Shown piece by piece: positions 11,980 through 24,473 of a DNA stretch of 64,000 nt. Under the pieces are notes generated by a model. That model was not told the origin of the DNA, made no database searches, and saw nothing but the letters and a program-made list of their open reading frames with translations. Position numbers and translations under genes: made by a program. The DNA comes from Isoetes taiwanensis. Lineage: Eukaryota > Streptophyta > Lycopodiopsida > Isoetales > Isoetaceae. The stretch lies in NCBI GenBank assembly GCA_021234155.1, contig JAJEKV010000041.1, positions 1,738,447 through 1,802,446 on the forward strand, given 5' to 3'. The stretch's first letter is position 1; every line of letters starts with the position of its first letter.

Positions 11980-12595
11980 ATATTGAGAATATTATGGATA
12001 TTTAATCTTGTGGATTTTCGCTGTCTTTGATGAATAAGAATGGATCATTCCCAATGGCAAAGTGGAAGATTAAATTCTTCACCAATACTATAACTTTTGT
12101 CAAGTTTAAGATCCATTTAGATCTAGCTTTAAGTTAGACAAGATCTCAAGTTGCCAGGAGGGTTAACTGGGCAGGCTCGTCACAGTTGGTATCAGAGCAA
12201 TGTTGGATCTTTGGGGGCAGATTGCAGATTAAGTTGAGATTATGGAATTTTGATACTAATGGTTCTCCCTTCAGAGACAATTGAAGATGCTATCCTCAGC
12301 AGGAGGAGCAGTATCTAGAGGCTTTGTCGTTTGTATAAAGGTGCTAAGGGAGAATTCTCGTTGTGAGCAATGGAAGCAACTAATGATGATGTTGAGGTAT
12401 GGATTAGTGAATAAATTGGCATTGCATATATTGATTCAAATTGGCTGGAGGAATGCTTCACCATATCTATGAGCAACCCATGAGGACATGGGATTAGATT
12501 TTAAAGGAGAGATTGTAACAGACCTGCCCACTTGATGGGCCAGTATACGTACTTATATATGCACACATATACATGGCATGTATGGAGCATGAGTC
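11980..12595 (+). mobile_element. miniature LTR element (TRIM/LARD-like), truncated both sides
   Basis: An LTR end (…GGCAGGCTCGTCACA, ending about 12,184) is followed after 2 nt by TGGTATCAGAGC (12,187-12,198), the primer site for initiator Met-tRNA. Only about 300 bp later a purine tract (TTTTAAAGGAGAGAT, 12,499-12,513) abuts TGTAACAGACC, an LTR start. Both ends match the termini of the 5.3-kb insertion at 19,193-24,526 (CACTTGATGGGCCAGTA near the start; CCAGGAGGGTNAACT near the end), so they belong to one LTR family. The internal part has no gag or pol. The right LTR is cut off at about 12,595 by LINE sequence. Either a TRIM-like family or an internally deleted member would explain this. 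Confidence 0.6.
12187..12198 (+). promoter_or_regulatory. primer-binding site (initiator Met-tRNA)
   Basis: TGGTATCAGAGC, complementary to the 3' end of plant initiator Met-tRNA, two bases after the LTR end CACA. Confidence 0.8.
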
Positions 12596-12604
12596 CAGGG
12601 TTTC

Positions 12605-13576
12605 GTCTTTTTGGAGAAAGGATTGTTGCGGAGCATGAAGGCGAGCTTGGCAAGCCACCCCTCAAATTGGTCAATGTAGAGACCAAACAATGTTGGGGAG
12701 AGCGGGCATCCTTGGATGACCCCAATATTACTATTGACAGGTTGTCTTGTTCGTGTCAGTCAGCCGGAACATGTCTCATAGAGTCTGTATACCACATTTA
12801 GCAAGTCTTCAAGGGCCCCCAACTGTCTTAGTCTTTCCCACAACTTTTCTCTAGGCACAGTGTCAAAGCCCTTTACAAAGTCGACAAAGCAATAGTAGAA
12901 ATCCTGATGGCAGTTCCTGCTATCTTCATCCAATGTCTGGAGCGTGAATATATTGTCAATGGTGGAGTGTCGGGGCCTGAATCCTGCTTGTGTGAGCGTC
13001 CTCACCTCTGCCTCCTCTACCCACATCGTCAATTGCTGTTCAAAGATGCTGGCCATTAGTTTTGCAAAGAGTAAACTGACCATGATTGTTCTGTAATTGG
13101 CTAGGTTGTGTGGATCTCCTGCCTTGTAGATGGGGACTACTCTGCTAGTGATCCACTGCTGGGAAAATCCTTCCTGTAATGCCCTATTAAATTGTGCGGC
13201 CAAGATGGGCGCTATTGGTGGTCCCCCCCACTTGAGCAGCTCTGCCTGCATGCCATCCAAGTCTGTCGCCTTGCCATTGAACTTGACGCTGTAGGCCTTG
13301 AGTGACATCTGCCTCTGTGATTTCCAAGGCCGGGCCCCTTTGGGGAGGTGCCTCTAGCCGAACCCCAGGAGGGTCATAGAGCTGGTGCAAGTCTTGCACC
13401 CATTGGTCCGGACTAATATTTCCTGCAGGTTGCAGAGGTTTGCTCAGCACCTTCCTCCAAAATGTTCTGGGATGCCTCTCCATTAGGTAAAACATTTCCC
13501 TTTGATGCTCTATAATGTATCTGGCTTTCTCTCCTTTCACAAAAAGATGGTACTGTCTGATCACGAGGGTGCGCAA
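12605..13576 (-). pseudogene. LINE reverse transcriptase fragment
   Basis: This is the reverse transcriptase of a non-LTR retrotransposon. In order on the minus strand there are: an upstream linker (LMERHPRTFWRKVLSKPLQP), DLDGMQAELLKWGG, VVPIYKAGDPHNLANYRTI, QAGFRPRHSTIDNIFTL, the first catalytic Asp block CFVDFVKGFDTVPREKLW and, after a stop near 12,758, GVIQGCPLSPTLFGLYID. The xADD catalytic box is missing because the sequence ends at about 12,605 against the miniature LTR element. A frameshift near 13,250 joins linker and RT. It is dead. The same family occurs on the plus strand at 43,570-48,842. Confidence 0.88.
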
Positions 13577-14123
13577 GGTGAGGTCAGTGACCTGTCGAAT
13601 CCAGCGCTTGAGGTCCTTACATTCATCATCAAACCATTGGTTACGGGGGAAAGCTGTAGTTCCCGAGACCTTATGGGGGAGGCTTCTACCAAAAGCATCT
13701 CTCCGCGGCAGTCATAAGCACTGTGACCAATTTGTCAGACTGTTGTTGTAGTGTGGGGAGCTGCAAAATTTTCGTTAGGTCAGGTACTAGCATCTGGGCA
13801 TAAGTCACTGCGCGGTCATAATCCAGCCGCAATTGAGGCAAGCGGGGGGTTGGATCACATGTATTGCCAATCTACTTGGAGAAAAAGTGGCTGGTGACCC
13901 GAGTCAATCTCTTCATCTCTATTATTTGTGCCTACTCAGAGCTGGGCGACTTTCAGCCACCAATGTGTAATCCGCCACACTGGATCTGCCTTCCTGATTT
14001 TCCTGCATGCAGGTGTAGCCGACAAACAAGGGCCACTGCGCCAAACCATTGCATATGACTAAATCAAAGATGTTGCACATCTGAAGCAATTGACGACCAT
14101 GTCATGTGATCTAATGGGGGTCA
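13577..14123 (-). pseudogene. degenerate LINE ORF2 middle part
   Basis: This stretch lies between the endonuclease and RT pieces of the same LINE and has similar composition, but no frame stays open. It is probably the decayed linker of ORF2; the assignment rests on position. Confidence 0.4.
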
Positions 14124-14396
14124 TCAGTTGATCCAAGCAGTCTCTATAGGGCGGAGCTGCAGGACGTCTTCTGGCAATGGGTCAAACCTCGTGAGCTGTT
14201 CTATTCCCATGCGTGCATTGAAGTCTCCTAGCATCACAACTTTGCCCAATTGCCTGTACAGTTGTGTGTCATCATATAGATCGACATACGAATCCATCCT
14301 ATCCCCTCCTAGGCCAGGAATCGACTCCTTATTAGCCTTCCACATAACATGGGGATAGGTTGCTTTTGAGCCTTGGAGGTCACCAATTTGAAACAT
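14124..14396 (-). pseudogene. LINE apurinic-type endonuclease fragment
   Basis: The minus-strand frame contains SYVDLYDDTQLYRQLGKVV followed by MLGDFNARMG. The GDFNA core is the signature of the AP-type endonuclease that nicks target DNA for LINE integration. The YVDLYDD word recurs in the plus-strand LINE at about 45,752, showing one family. The N-terminal half of the domain is missing. Confidence 0.8.
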
Positions 14397-15353
14397 CTAG
14401 AGCACCAACTTGCATGGATTCCAATTTTCTGTTAGCGGTTTGGTGGAGCAGCATCTTCCCTACAGAAGTCTATCCCCCTTTGGATCGATCCTTCTGGATC
14501 GGCCATAAGTTTCTGCCCAAAAAGCTCTCACGGTAGGTATAGTACCTGGTTCAGAAGCAACCATCCAAAAAAAATTCAAGCATCAAAAAATAAAACTTTT
14601 TTGTTGTGGTTGTTTATGGTTGATTTTATGCTTCCTTATCTTTCTTAATCATAACAACATCATCTTTTATTAAAAAACACAACAATGCCTATTACAAAGG
14701 ATAATGGTAATCATGAAAATTATTAATATTTATATCATCCCTTCAGGAATTTTTTTTTTTCATATCTAGGTTTCTTTTGTATTGTTTCCAACACAAACCA
14801 TTACATCCAACACTTTCAAATTAAAATCCCACTAAAACCCCCTTTAATTGGGTGCATATTAACAGGAAGTTGACTCCAAGCATCGAGAGCTGTAGCGCAT
14901 GAATTTAGTGTGTATGAAATCGTGGCAGGGTGAAAGAATATCACTGCTAAAACATTTGTGAGGGAAAATATTTAAACTCGAAATTTTGATAACTCTATGT
15001 TACTGCCTTCAACCAATGAATATCAGAGATGAGAGTGGAAAAGAATCCAACTTAGAAGTTACTATCTCGATCAAAGGAGCTTCCTTCTATCTCTCATCGG
15101 CGAAATTCTATAACATGGTCACGGGAACCATTTCCCAATGACAATAAGAACCCCTAGATTGTTTCCACCTTACTATGGTTGCACAAGTCTGACGGATTTG
15201 TTGCCACCACAGTGTTGGTTTAGAGGAAAGACAATTGCTAGGCTGGAGTCTTCTATTTCAATTAGAAAATAAAGCTACCATTGGATAAGTATAATGAGAA
15301 ACTACATTGTGGCCTTTGAGATCAAGTAACCTTTTTCTACCTAGAACTTAACA
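14397..15353. other. unassigned AT-rich stretch
   Basis: No feature could be supported apart from homopolymer runs (for example T-rich at 14,750-14,760). Confidence 0.4.
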
Positions 15354-15383
15354 CTAGTACCGAATGCCCGGCGTTGCCGGGCA
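15354..15383 (-). mobile_element. possible Helitron 3' terminus
   Basis: On the minus strand, TGCCCGGC-AAC-GCCGGGCA forms an 8-bp hairpin, and CTAG followed by T lies about 11 nt downstream (15,354-15,357). Plant Helitrons end in exactly this way: a GC-rich hairpin, then CTRR, then a host T. The 5' end (TC…) was not identified, so the extent is unknown. Confidence 0.45.
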
Positions 15384-15574
15384 TACGTACAAATATAAGT
15401 TAATGCGCTACATTTGATTGGACTAAATAGGTAGTGATAGAGGGCATGAACGATTACATCCAAAACCTTAAAAAGAAAACCCTCAATTATTATTCTAGAT
15501 ATTGAAATATATGATGATGTTCCAAGTTGAAATTTATTATATGAAGATGATATTAGCTAATACATGTTATAGAA

Positions 15575-15720
15575 TAGAATAGATTTTTAGCGTCCACGGA
15601 GACTAATTGGCCTATGGGACCCAAAAAAAAAGAGTAGGAAGCGTATTACAGACAGGATTAAAAAACCCCCCGCCCCTAAGGGTTTTCGAGGGAAAACCCT
15701 TATAGAGAGAGTGATAATGC
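15575..15720 (-). mobile_element. LINE 3' end with conserved hairpin
   Basis: Read on the minus strand, this is the 3' tail of a LINE: an AAGGGTTTT/AAAACCCTT hairpin (15,678-15,701), a G-run then TTTTTTAATCC, TAATACGCTT, TGGGTCCCATA, TCTCCGTGGACG and an ATTCT-repeat tail. The same words occur in the same order on the plus strand at 48,690-48,842. No coding part is attached, consistent with 5' truncation. Confidence 0.75.
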
Positions 15721-16119
15721 GATATAGATGTCGATGTGGACGTGTGAGTTTGGATGTTGGAACTATTTTGAGAGTGTATTTTGAATGTATTGAGTTGGAG
15801 TCTTGTGATATTTGTGGTTATAAAGAAGAGGCATATGTACTACATCATTTGCAATGGTGTTAGGGATACGGGTTCACGTCAAATGAGAAGACATCAACTT
15901 GAAATAAATGTTTCTTAATGCGGTGCAATCACTTAATTTGCGCTTCATCATGGTTGATGGCGTTGGAAGTCCTTTCAAAAGCAATGGCTCCATAAATAGT
16001 ATATGCATACACCATAGGGAGGAAGAGGGATGTAAGACTTCTTTCTTAAACAATAAAGCAAGGAAATCATCATAAAGTTTATTAAACTACTTGTACTATT
16101 GAAAGGTTTAAGGTATGCA
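15721..16119. other. no recognisable feature
   Basis: Host sequence left of the 17-kb element. It resumes at 33,133 once the element is excised in silico. Confidence 0.4.
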
Positions 16120-16124
16120 GTTAA

Positions 16125-17732
16125 TGTGACGCTCCCTGAACATAAACGACACTCGGGCGTATACATACATGGACTTTCCCCTCCCATGGCAACCAACTCG
16201 CCACGAGCAGGGCCCTCCGTCTAACTCGGGCCATCTATAAAAAGATGCTCGAGTGAAGGACACAGAGGGGTCATTCGGCCCACGCCTTCAATGGGGCTCC
16301 TATGTCGCGGAAGCGTGAATACCAGGTTAGCACACAGCATAATCATATCATAAAATACCACCACGAGGGGTGGCACATCCATCCAAGTGATAACAACAAA
16401 GAATATGCATTTAATACTAGGGAAAACACCCCAAACCCATGGTTCTACCCCGGTTCAGACTCCAGTGAGGATCGACTGACGGCTAGGTCTCAAGAGATCA
16501 GCAGACCGAATCTTAGCATGGCGTTGGCTGGCATGGAACATTGGCTAGGGTTGTCCACTCCATCCGCCCCTCCTGTGCACACTTTGCAGATGAGTCGAAT
16601 CATGCTATGGCATCACTATAGCCTTCCGGAGTCGCAGACTCAAGGTATCACCCTTCGAGCCTACTCCAGGGTTCATGACGCCCCGGTCCGATGAGGCAGG
16701 TCAGGGAAGTGTCCCCTTCCAGGATCACAGTGGTTCCATGGGTGAGCTAGAGAATAGATGCCGCATCAGCGACCCCCGCATCCATACCCGACTTACTCAC
16801 CCTAAATCTACTCAAAGTACAGGGTGCCCCATTCGGGTCACACCTCTGCACCCAGGGAGTGTCAGACCCATACTCGGCCCTCTACGTGACCGGCTATCAG
16901 GCCTAGCCCACTGTAGGAGTCTCAGGAGCCTTCTATGTTCGTGCAAGATCCCACCCCCACTTCACCACTGCGTCCCTTCTCTGGTACTAAGCAATTCCAT
17001 AGCATCCATGACTCGGTGGTCTCTTGTGCACAGGCCGTATTAATTGGGAATTAAAGGAGCTACTAGGAGCATACTAAAGCATGAAGCACAGAGGTCTCTA
17101 CCCCCCTCTAATCCCTACTTTACGGAAGACTAACAGAGATACTTTCATAGATTCATCCATCCATTCATAATAACCATAATCCATAATTGAAATGTAAATC
17201 CTAAATATCAAAGAAGGGTTAATCCTAAGTAAGAACAACCAGAGAAGACTCAAAGAACTTAACTGAAGTGCTAGTCTTAAAGATATTAACTAGATTATCT
17301 ACTAACCCGAGTTTCGACTTGATCCATTGTCATAAGGCGCCTCCATCTCTCCGTAATCTGGTGTTCAGCAACAACTGGGGTGTTCAGCAACAGTTCCAGG
17401 TACTTGGGCGCTCAGTTGCTCCTCCTCCTGGCTCGATTTTGGGGTGAAATGGGGGTAGTGATCCACCTTGATGGCCCAAGTTAGCATTCCCATGCTGGCC
17501 AATCGAGTTTGGCCATGTGGCACCTTCCCAAGTAATCAATTAACTTAATTAAACTAATTAGACATTAATTCCTTAATTATAGGTTATTATCCTTAATAAT
17601 TAATTTAGCATAGCTAAATTAATCCCTTTTAGGTCAACCCCCTAGGTTACAATACCCCATGGTGGCGTACCTTTACGGGGTGACATGTCAGTATATTTAT
17701 ACGTATATCGTATAAATACTTGGAACGTCACA
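16125..17732 (-). repeat. 3' LTR of the 17-kb chromovirus
   Basis: 1,608 bp, TGTGACG…CGTCACA. It pairs with 31,536-33,127; the main difference is an insertion of about 16 bp near 17,345 plus scattered substitutions. The 130-codon open frame inside it recurs in the other LTR only because the LTRs are copies, so it is not a gene. Confidence 0.95.
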
Positions 17733-17745
17733 TTCTCCCCTTCTT
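17733..17745 (-). promoter_or_regulatory. polypurine tract
   Basis: On the minus strand AAGAAGGGGAGAA directly precedes the 3' LTR; it would prime plus-strand DNA synthesis. Confidence 0.85.
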
Positions 17746-18221
17746 AGAAATAATGCTATCCTCAGCATTAGGGTTAGTAAAAAATATAGGAAAGTACATT
17801 ATGAAGGAAGGTAATTCCTTATTTCCGAAGGTAATACATTAAAACTTAAAGTTTGAAACAGTTTAAGCACCGTGGTGCATTTCACATGATCTTCACAAGA
17901 AAGTTTAAGGACCGAAGTCCGATATCAAACATCAGAGTAGCAAAAAGGAAACACATGTAAACAAGATAAACTGGAAAAAGTCGGGCCATCAGCAACCCTC
18001 TATACATGGGCAGGTCACGTACTGCTCACTGGCCTGCACATGTCAATACATCAGTATATATAGATAAGAGAAATAGGTTGTGGTTAAAGGGACCACCCCC
18101 TGTAAGAAATAAAAGAAAAATCTATCTACAAGGGAACCTATCATGCCTATGGTTCGCAATCCATTGCGGCGTAAGGAATGGTCAAGTTCCCATTATAGCC
18201 GAGATGAACGCGGCCTATCAA
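17746..18221 (-). other. 3' untranslated part of the chromovirus
   Basis: Lies between the chromodomain frame and the polypurine tract. No coding signal; plus-strand frames here are antisense noise. Confidence 0.6.
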
Positions 18222-19192
18222 CTACATGCTTTCCAAGCAATTCGAGGTCATGCCCACATTGATAATACACCACGTCCTAGAGAACACGAAGGTGATCTCA
18301 TCATCGGTAACTATTATCAAGCACGATGCATTTACCCCTCTACTGCATGATTCTCGGCGAATCAAGCCTTCAAGCTTACCGCCGGGAGCGGGGTTGATAG
18401 CATCGTTGATGGTGCGGCCCTGAGATTCTCGCATGAAGTCTGGATAGTGCTTCTCAAGGTCTATCTTCATCACCCATGTAGCATCCTCAGCTGGCAAGTG
18501 TTTCCACTTAACCAAGTATTGTAGCATTTGACTCCTTCTAGTCTGCTTATAGGCTCGATCAAGAAGAGCTTTAGGCACTATATCTAGATGCTCTTCTGTT
18601 ATTTCCAGAAGGGTGGGTGTATCCAATATCTCATCTGGATCCGGGGTGTGTTGCTTCAATAGACTCACATGAAAGACCTTGTGGATCTTCAAGCGGGGTG
18701 GCAAATCCAAGCGATATGCCTGTTCTCCAACACGTTCAATGATTTTGAACGGCCCAGCCCATCTGGGTGCCAGCTTCTTGCAGTTACCAATCTTAAGCTT
18801 GGCTTGTTTTACCCTAATCTTAAGCCAAACTGATTCGCCCACCTGGAAGACTCGTGGGGTCCTGTGCTTATCTGCTACACTCTTCTAACGACTGCATGCA
18901 GCCAATAAGTAACCACGAACTTCTTCAACCAAAGCTTGCATTTCCAAGTGTTGAGAAACCTCCACTTTAGAAACGGGATTATGCCATGTGTCTGGAGTAA
19001 GGCATTGATAACCATAATTTATCATGAAGGGAGACATTCTGGAAGACTCCTGTTTCATGCTGTTATAGGCAAATTCAACCAGATAAATATAGTCAGCCCA
19101 TTGTGACTGCTTACTCCACACATAACTTCGTAGCATATCTTCTATAATACGATTGGTACGCTCTGTCTGACCATCCGTCTGAGGATGATATG
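18222..19192 (-). pseudogene. integrase C-terminal half plus chromodomain
   Basis: This continues the integrase interrupted at 24,527. It opens with HPQTDGQTERTNR, carrying the catalytic Glu of the DDE triad, then LVEFAYNSMKQESSRMSPF. After an in-frame TAG (18,885-18,887) the same frame continues with VFQVGESVWLK, the GPFKIIERVGEQAYRLDLP fold of the integrase C-terminus and FHVSLLK. A chromodomain follows: YLVKWKHLPAEDATWV preceded by LDIVPKALLDR, then LEKHYPDF. In chromoviruses this domain is thought to guide insertion to heterochromatin by binding methylated histone H3 tails. The single stop may be recent decay. The frame ends about 130 residues beyond that fold. Confidence 0.92.
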
Positions 19193-20309
19193 TGTAACGA
19201 GCCTGCCGAGTTGACCCTCCTGGCAATTCGGGATCTCATCTAAACTTCCACTAATTCTAGGTTGATAGTATTGGTGAAGAATTGAATCTTCTTACTCATA
19301 ATAATCAGAGAACAACCATAGTATATCCATCGTCAAATACAATAATATTCAGAGAAATACTATCGTCAATACATTCACAAGATCTAGCTCAGCAATTTAA
19401 CACAAGAGCTTCTCCTCTGGAACTCAATCACGATCCCTGGCTACACTGCTGCCGCTAGCTTGACCACTGCCTGCTAATCCACTGCACCATGCACTCAAAG
19501 GGGTTAGTCCTCGTGACTAAGTGGGGATCGCATAGCTGCCTCTGCATACATGGAAACACTCTGGAATTTTGGATAACAAGAACATAAACAACTCAAGACA
19601 CAAGAACTTATGGTGAAATGCTAGACGATGACAACAAAGTAAACATCATGAACATCCAAATAAAAGAACATAACTAAAGTACCAAACCATCATGAACAAA
19701 CTCCGGGACAATGGGTAGCTCAGCCAGCCTACATATAGGCCCTGTTAGCAGCATGTTGCCCAGCCAGCTTACATTCCAAGCCCTGTAGCGGGTGGTGGGG
19801 TGAACCTCGTATACGCATACCCTCTCAGCCCACGTCTGGCACTGGAGGACCTCTTACCATAGGGTTTCACAAGAGTTGACTGACGTAGCAATCCCTGCCA
19901 GGAGAACTAACGCCCGGTGTCACAGAGCACAAGAACCACAGAGAATCACAGATGAACATGAGCATGCCGGAGCAACCTAGGCCACCGAACCTAGAAGTCC
20001 GACCCCGGAGGTTCCAATAAACATAATCAAATACCAAGACAACAGTGGAACAATGCAAATACGATGACATGTGGTGTTCATTAGAATGTTTACTATAAAT
20101 GTGCCTAGATCATACTCTTAGCCGTTGTCAAGGTTGCCCATACAACCTAATCATGCCGAGGTAGCTAGATCGGTGATGAAACCCTGATGACAGCTCAAAT
20201 ATTGATGTAGCGTGCTCAAACCACCCCTGTAAGGTTGATGCAGTACTCGCTTGATCATATTATTTACTTAAGCTCTCTTAGGTATGGTTCCAATGTTTAA
20301 CACTAGAGT

Positions 20310-22960
20310 GGTCAGGTGATGGACCAGAAATGGTCCATTTGCAGTGTTTACTTTAAAATTCATATAAAATCAATGGTACAAAATCTATTCGAACCCTTCC
20401 TAGGAGTTTATATATGGCAGTCATGGTCCACTAGAAAAATACCTAAAAATATATACACCTCCATTCTTGTAAGTTATGCTCTAGCAAACTCAGGGGGGGT
20501 CAAGTACCAAAAGCTTCATCTTTACATAAAGTAAAACTGTCTCGACAAAACGATTTTTTTAAATTTTTTGATTACCAAGATATTTTTCTACACGAGATAG
20601 AGAAAATGACACAAAACACCACATGTCAATCCGAAGTCTGTGAAGAAAGATAGGGCCATTCAAACATGACAGGGTCAAAACTGCTTTCTGCCTCCTCAGA
20701 ACCAATTATGGTTCCCAGAAGGCAGTTGTAGTATAAATACAACAACTTTTACAAGGAAATGCATTTTGAGCTAATATTTGACATATGAGCAATTGACAAG
20801 TTTCTTCATCCCATAAAAATGTTAGCTGACCTTGAATTTGACGTTTGGACTTTCACTTTTGATCTCAAGTTTAGGTAACTTGTAATAATGATTAATATTT
20901 CCCCACATAGAACAAAACTTACTCTATGATGTCCTCCAAAAAATCATAATATGAAAGTTCAAAATGATATGAAACTAATGCAAAAACAAGCTCATTAAAA
21001 AAGCAAAAGACATGGTCACAAGAAATCAAGAAAGGTTTCTGTACCTGAGCCCATTATTGGTCCATAGGTCCATTTAAAATCAATAACTTCCTTATATTAA
21101 TTGATCTGAAGTTGAATTTTGGGATATGAATAGCTTCTCATTTACTTTAATAAGGAAAATATTTGTTGACCATAACCTTGAGATTTGGATTAAACTTTAT
21201 AGAATCAAATTCAAATATGTCTTCTATGTTTATTCTAGATTTATGCCTCGAGATGTGACTTTGAAAAAACACATTCTCAAAATGTCCCATGTCATGAAAT
21301 CACTGCAAAAAAATTCAAAGAAAAATATGGAAGTTTATGACTATAAAAAGTCAAGTTAGACTGCTATGTGCAGCTCCACTTGTAGACCATTATTGGTCCA
21401 CCGGACTGGAAGTTTAAAAATTAATAGAGGCAACATCTTAATCAATTTTGATCTCAACTTTAGAATGTAGTTTATGTGTACAACTCTCTATGGGGTAAAA
21501 TTAATTGGTTAGACGAGCTTCCATAATTGGAGGGCAATGTTTAAGCACAAATAACTGTGAATTTATGGGGTATTTATTTGCCAATTGAATCTACATGGAC
21601 TTCCACTTACACCATTCAAAAATTATATTGTTAAAGATAAGAAACCATGGTATCATTATGGGGACAAAATGGATAGGGGCTAGTGAGAGATATATGCTCT
21701 ATACAATTGGTCTAGTTATGGACCATAAATGGTTCATGCTTAATTATATTCATATCTTTCAAATAGTATATTATTTCAATATGAAAATTAAGAGTTATAT
21801 TGCAAAGGAAGACCCGCATTCATGAAAAATATAGTGTACATAAAAGATGACCTACTTGTAACATTATCCTATTGGAACTCTAATGCTTTGTAGCAGCAAT
21901 GGATACACCAGTTTTATACTAGTAAAAAATAACTATGTTTCTCCGCATATTTTTGCAAGAAAGCCACACAACCTATATAGGGGACCTATATATATGTCCC
22001 TTGTCATATTTTGAACCATTTGAAAGGCTTACTTGGAGAAATGTAGTGTGTTTTCTACAAAGCTGAGAAAGACGCATCAAAGGTCATATGGTTTATACTT
22101 AAACTTCACAATCTTCACTTTCATTCATCAATAAACATCACTCGCTAGTAAATGATGAGTTTTCAGCCTATAATTTTGGAATTAACTCAAATTTTTAACC
22201 TCTAATGTGTTAATCCTATGGTTGTACATCATCTTTAAATCTAGTTAATTGCATGGTTAAACCCTAATTACACTATATGCAAGTTGATAGAGTAATTTTC
22301 TATGTAGATATAAGAAGAATGCATCATTCATTACCCTCGTAATACTTACAGGTGGTGATTTTGGAGCATTTTAACATTATTATAATTTTGTCCTAAATTC
22401 TGTATTGGAAATTCTCTATTAGATTTTGAAGTTGATATAACTTATGAACACTCCAAAAAAACATAAGATTATACACATATAGTTAAGAATTCATGGCCAC
22501 AAGAATTAACCCAAAACTTGTAATAATAAGAGAGAAATAATTCCTAAACCGCATGCAGCATTTTTGAACAAAATAGGGTTTGCCGGCTTCCACGGACGTT
22601 AGATGATAGCAACCAAAGTTGAAAACATACAAATCAATGTGTTTTATCATAAATAGACAAATACTTTCAGTTTTAGCAAGGTTTAGGCTTGTTTATACTA
22701 GGAAAACCCAAGAATGCAGTTCTGGACTATTGCAGAAACTGTCAAATTCTCTAATATTTGAACAATCACTACAACATATAGGTGAGTTCATTGCCCTTGA
22801 AATTCTTGAAGGTCATTAAGAATCAAGTAAAGATTGATATGGTGGCGATATATCACGAAATTGAAACTTCTATTCTCAGATATATTGGTTTAAGTGACAG
22901 TGGGTCAACTGGACCAATTCTGGTCCATGGACCAGGAATGGTCCCCGGGACCACTCTCGT
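20310..22960. repeat. degenerate ~350-bp repeats with palindromic TGGACCA…TGGTCCA core
   Basis: Cores such as TGGACCAGAAATGGTCCA recur near 20,321, 20,693 (GAACCAATTATGGTTC), 21,052, 21,386, 21,718 and 22,908. Several are followed by TTTAAAAATTAATA- and TTGATCTNAA-like words. Spacing is about 335-375 bp for the first five; the array is then lost until 22,908. It looks like an old tandem array inside the LTR. Confidence 0.55.
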
Positions 22961-24391
22961 GTTAAATATTTAAAATTCCACTTCTTAGCTAATGAATTAA
23001 TTGCGCATTCAGACTGCGCCTCCAACTTACACTTTTCCTGCTTAAAAATCCATGGGGTCCCCTGACCGCAACTGCCTGGAACTTCCGTCAAGCAGCTCCC
23101 AGGCAAGCCCCATCTCTAGGAGCAAGCCGGTACAATTACCTTGGTTATCTAGTTACAAATTACACATTTATTCATTCTTAATGTTATTCTTACTACTCAT
23201 AATTATTCTCCCCAATCTTCATGCTCGGATCTCTTCTGCCGGCTAAATCCTTCTTTGCCTTAAGCCAAAATGCAAGCCAACTATATCCATGGTTATTTAA
23301 CTTTATAATTTAGCATCCAAACAATTTGACAAGACAACAAAGTGACATCTCCAAATATAAACAACAAGAAAAATAGAAACGAAAACCCAAAAGTTACAAG
23401 AACAGAAAAGAATCTGAGACTTGGCCTCTTCGACTCTGGTTCCTACATCGATCCTCCACAATCAAGTTCGAAATTGATGTTAAACCCTTTCCTGGCAGAC
23501 CCACAGTGGATTCAGGGTAATTTAAGGCAGTTCTGAGCAATTCCGAGCCATCTTTCGGCCCTTCTACCATGACCCAACAAGCATTTCCAGCTCCAAATTC
23601 AATATAAAACAGATGCTTCTACAATTTCGGCTCCTTAGCAACCCAAATCGACCTGTTCCAGGTCGTTTCCAAGTGCTTCCCATAGATCCAGTTTCCGCTG
23701 TGGCGATTCGATTGCAGATAAAACCGGTTGCTGCAGCCCATAATTCCTGAACTAGATTACTTCTGCATCCATTTCGACCTACTCCAGGCCCTTCTGAGGC
23801 ATAAATCGGCCTCTATCATGCAATTTCGACCTCTGCCATGAGTTTGGGTCTGATCTAAGGCAGTTGGGTCACCGTTCTGTATTATGGAATGACCATGTCG
23901 ACCTCTGATTTTATCAAATCAGCCCTTGATTCCTTCAATTTGACTTCTTAGCAAGCCAAATCCATCTGTTCTTGGTCCTTCTGAGAAGCTTCCATAAACT
24001 TAGCATCCGACTGTGGCAACTCTGCTGCAGTTTACACCGTTGATGTAGCTCATAATATCCCGATTTAATTCTAGAATACATGCAGCTTCACTTTGCTTTA
24101 CCAAAGCATCAACAATTCTCACCATAGCTGTTACACCGAAATTATTTATCCAAAGCATGCATCTAATGATTCAAAGCAGCTAATAACTCACTTGAATCCG
24201 TGAAAACCCCACCTGATAGAAGAATATTTGATGCCGTTCCCAAGCTCTGGCATCCTCACTTGATCCGCCAATCCTCCCAGTGCAATCCTTCTTTGCCTTC
24301 ATGCTCCAGGTTGCCTTCTCTTGCGAAAACCTTCATGTCTCCAATCCCCACTAAGCTCTCCAAGAAACTCTTGCTTATATGCTCCTCCATG

Positions 24392-24473
24392 TTGCATGCA
24401 TGTTGCATGTTCTATCTTGCATGCATGTTCCATCTTGCATGCATGTTCTACCTTGCATGCATGTCAAGCATGC
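24392..24473. repeat. 18-bp tandem repeat TTGCATGCATGTTCYAYC
   Basis: Four to five imperfect copies just inside the edge of the inserted LTR. Each carries the palindrome TGCATGCA. Confidence 0.8.

Noticed and set aside
14750-14765. T-run as pol III terminator of a small RNA gene
   Set aside because: No A/B boxes or other pol III promoter elements upstream.
24392-24473. CRISPR-like array of short repeats
   Set aside because: Units are contiguous 18-bp tandem repeats without spacers, in a plant LTR.
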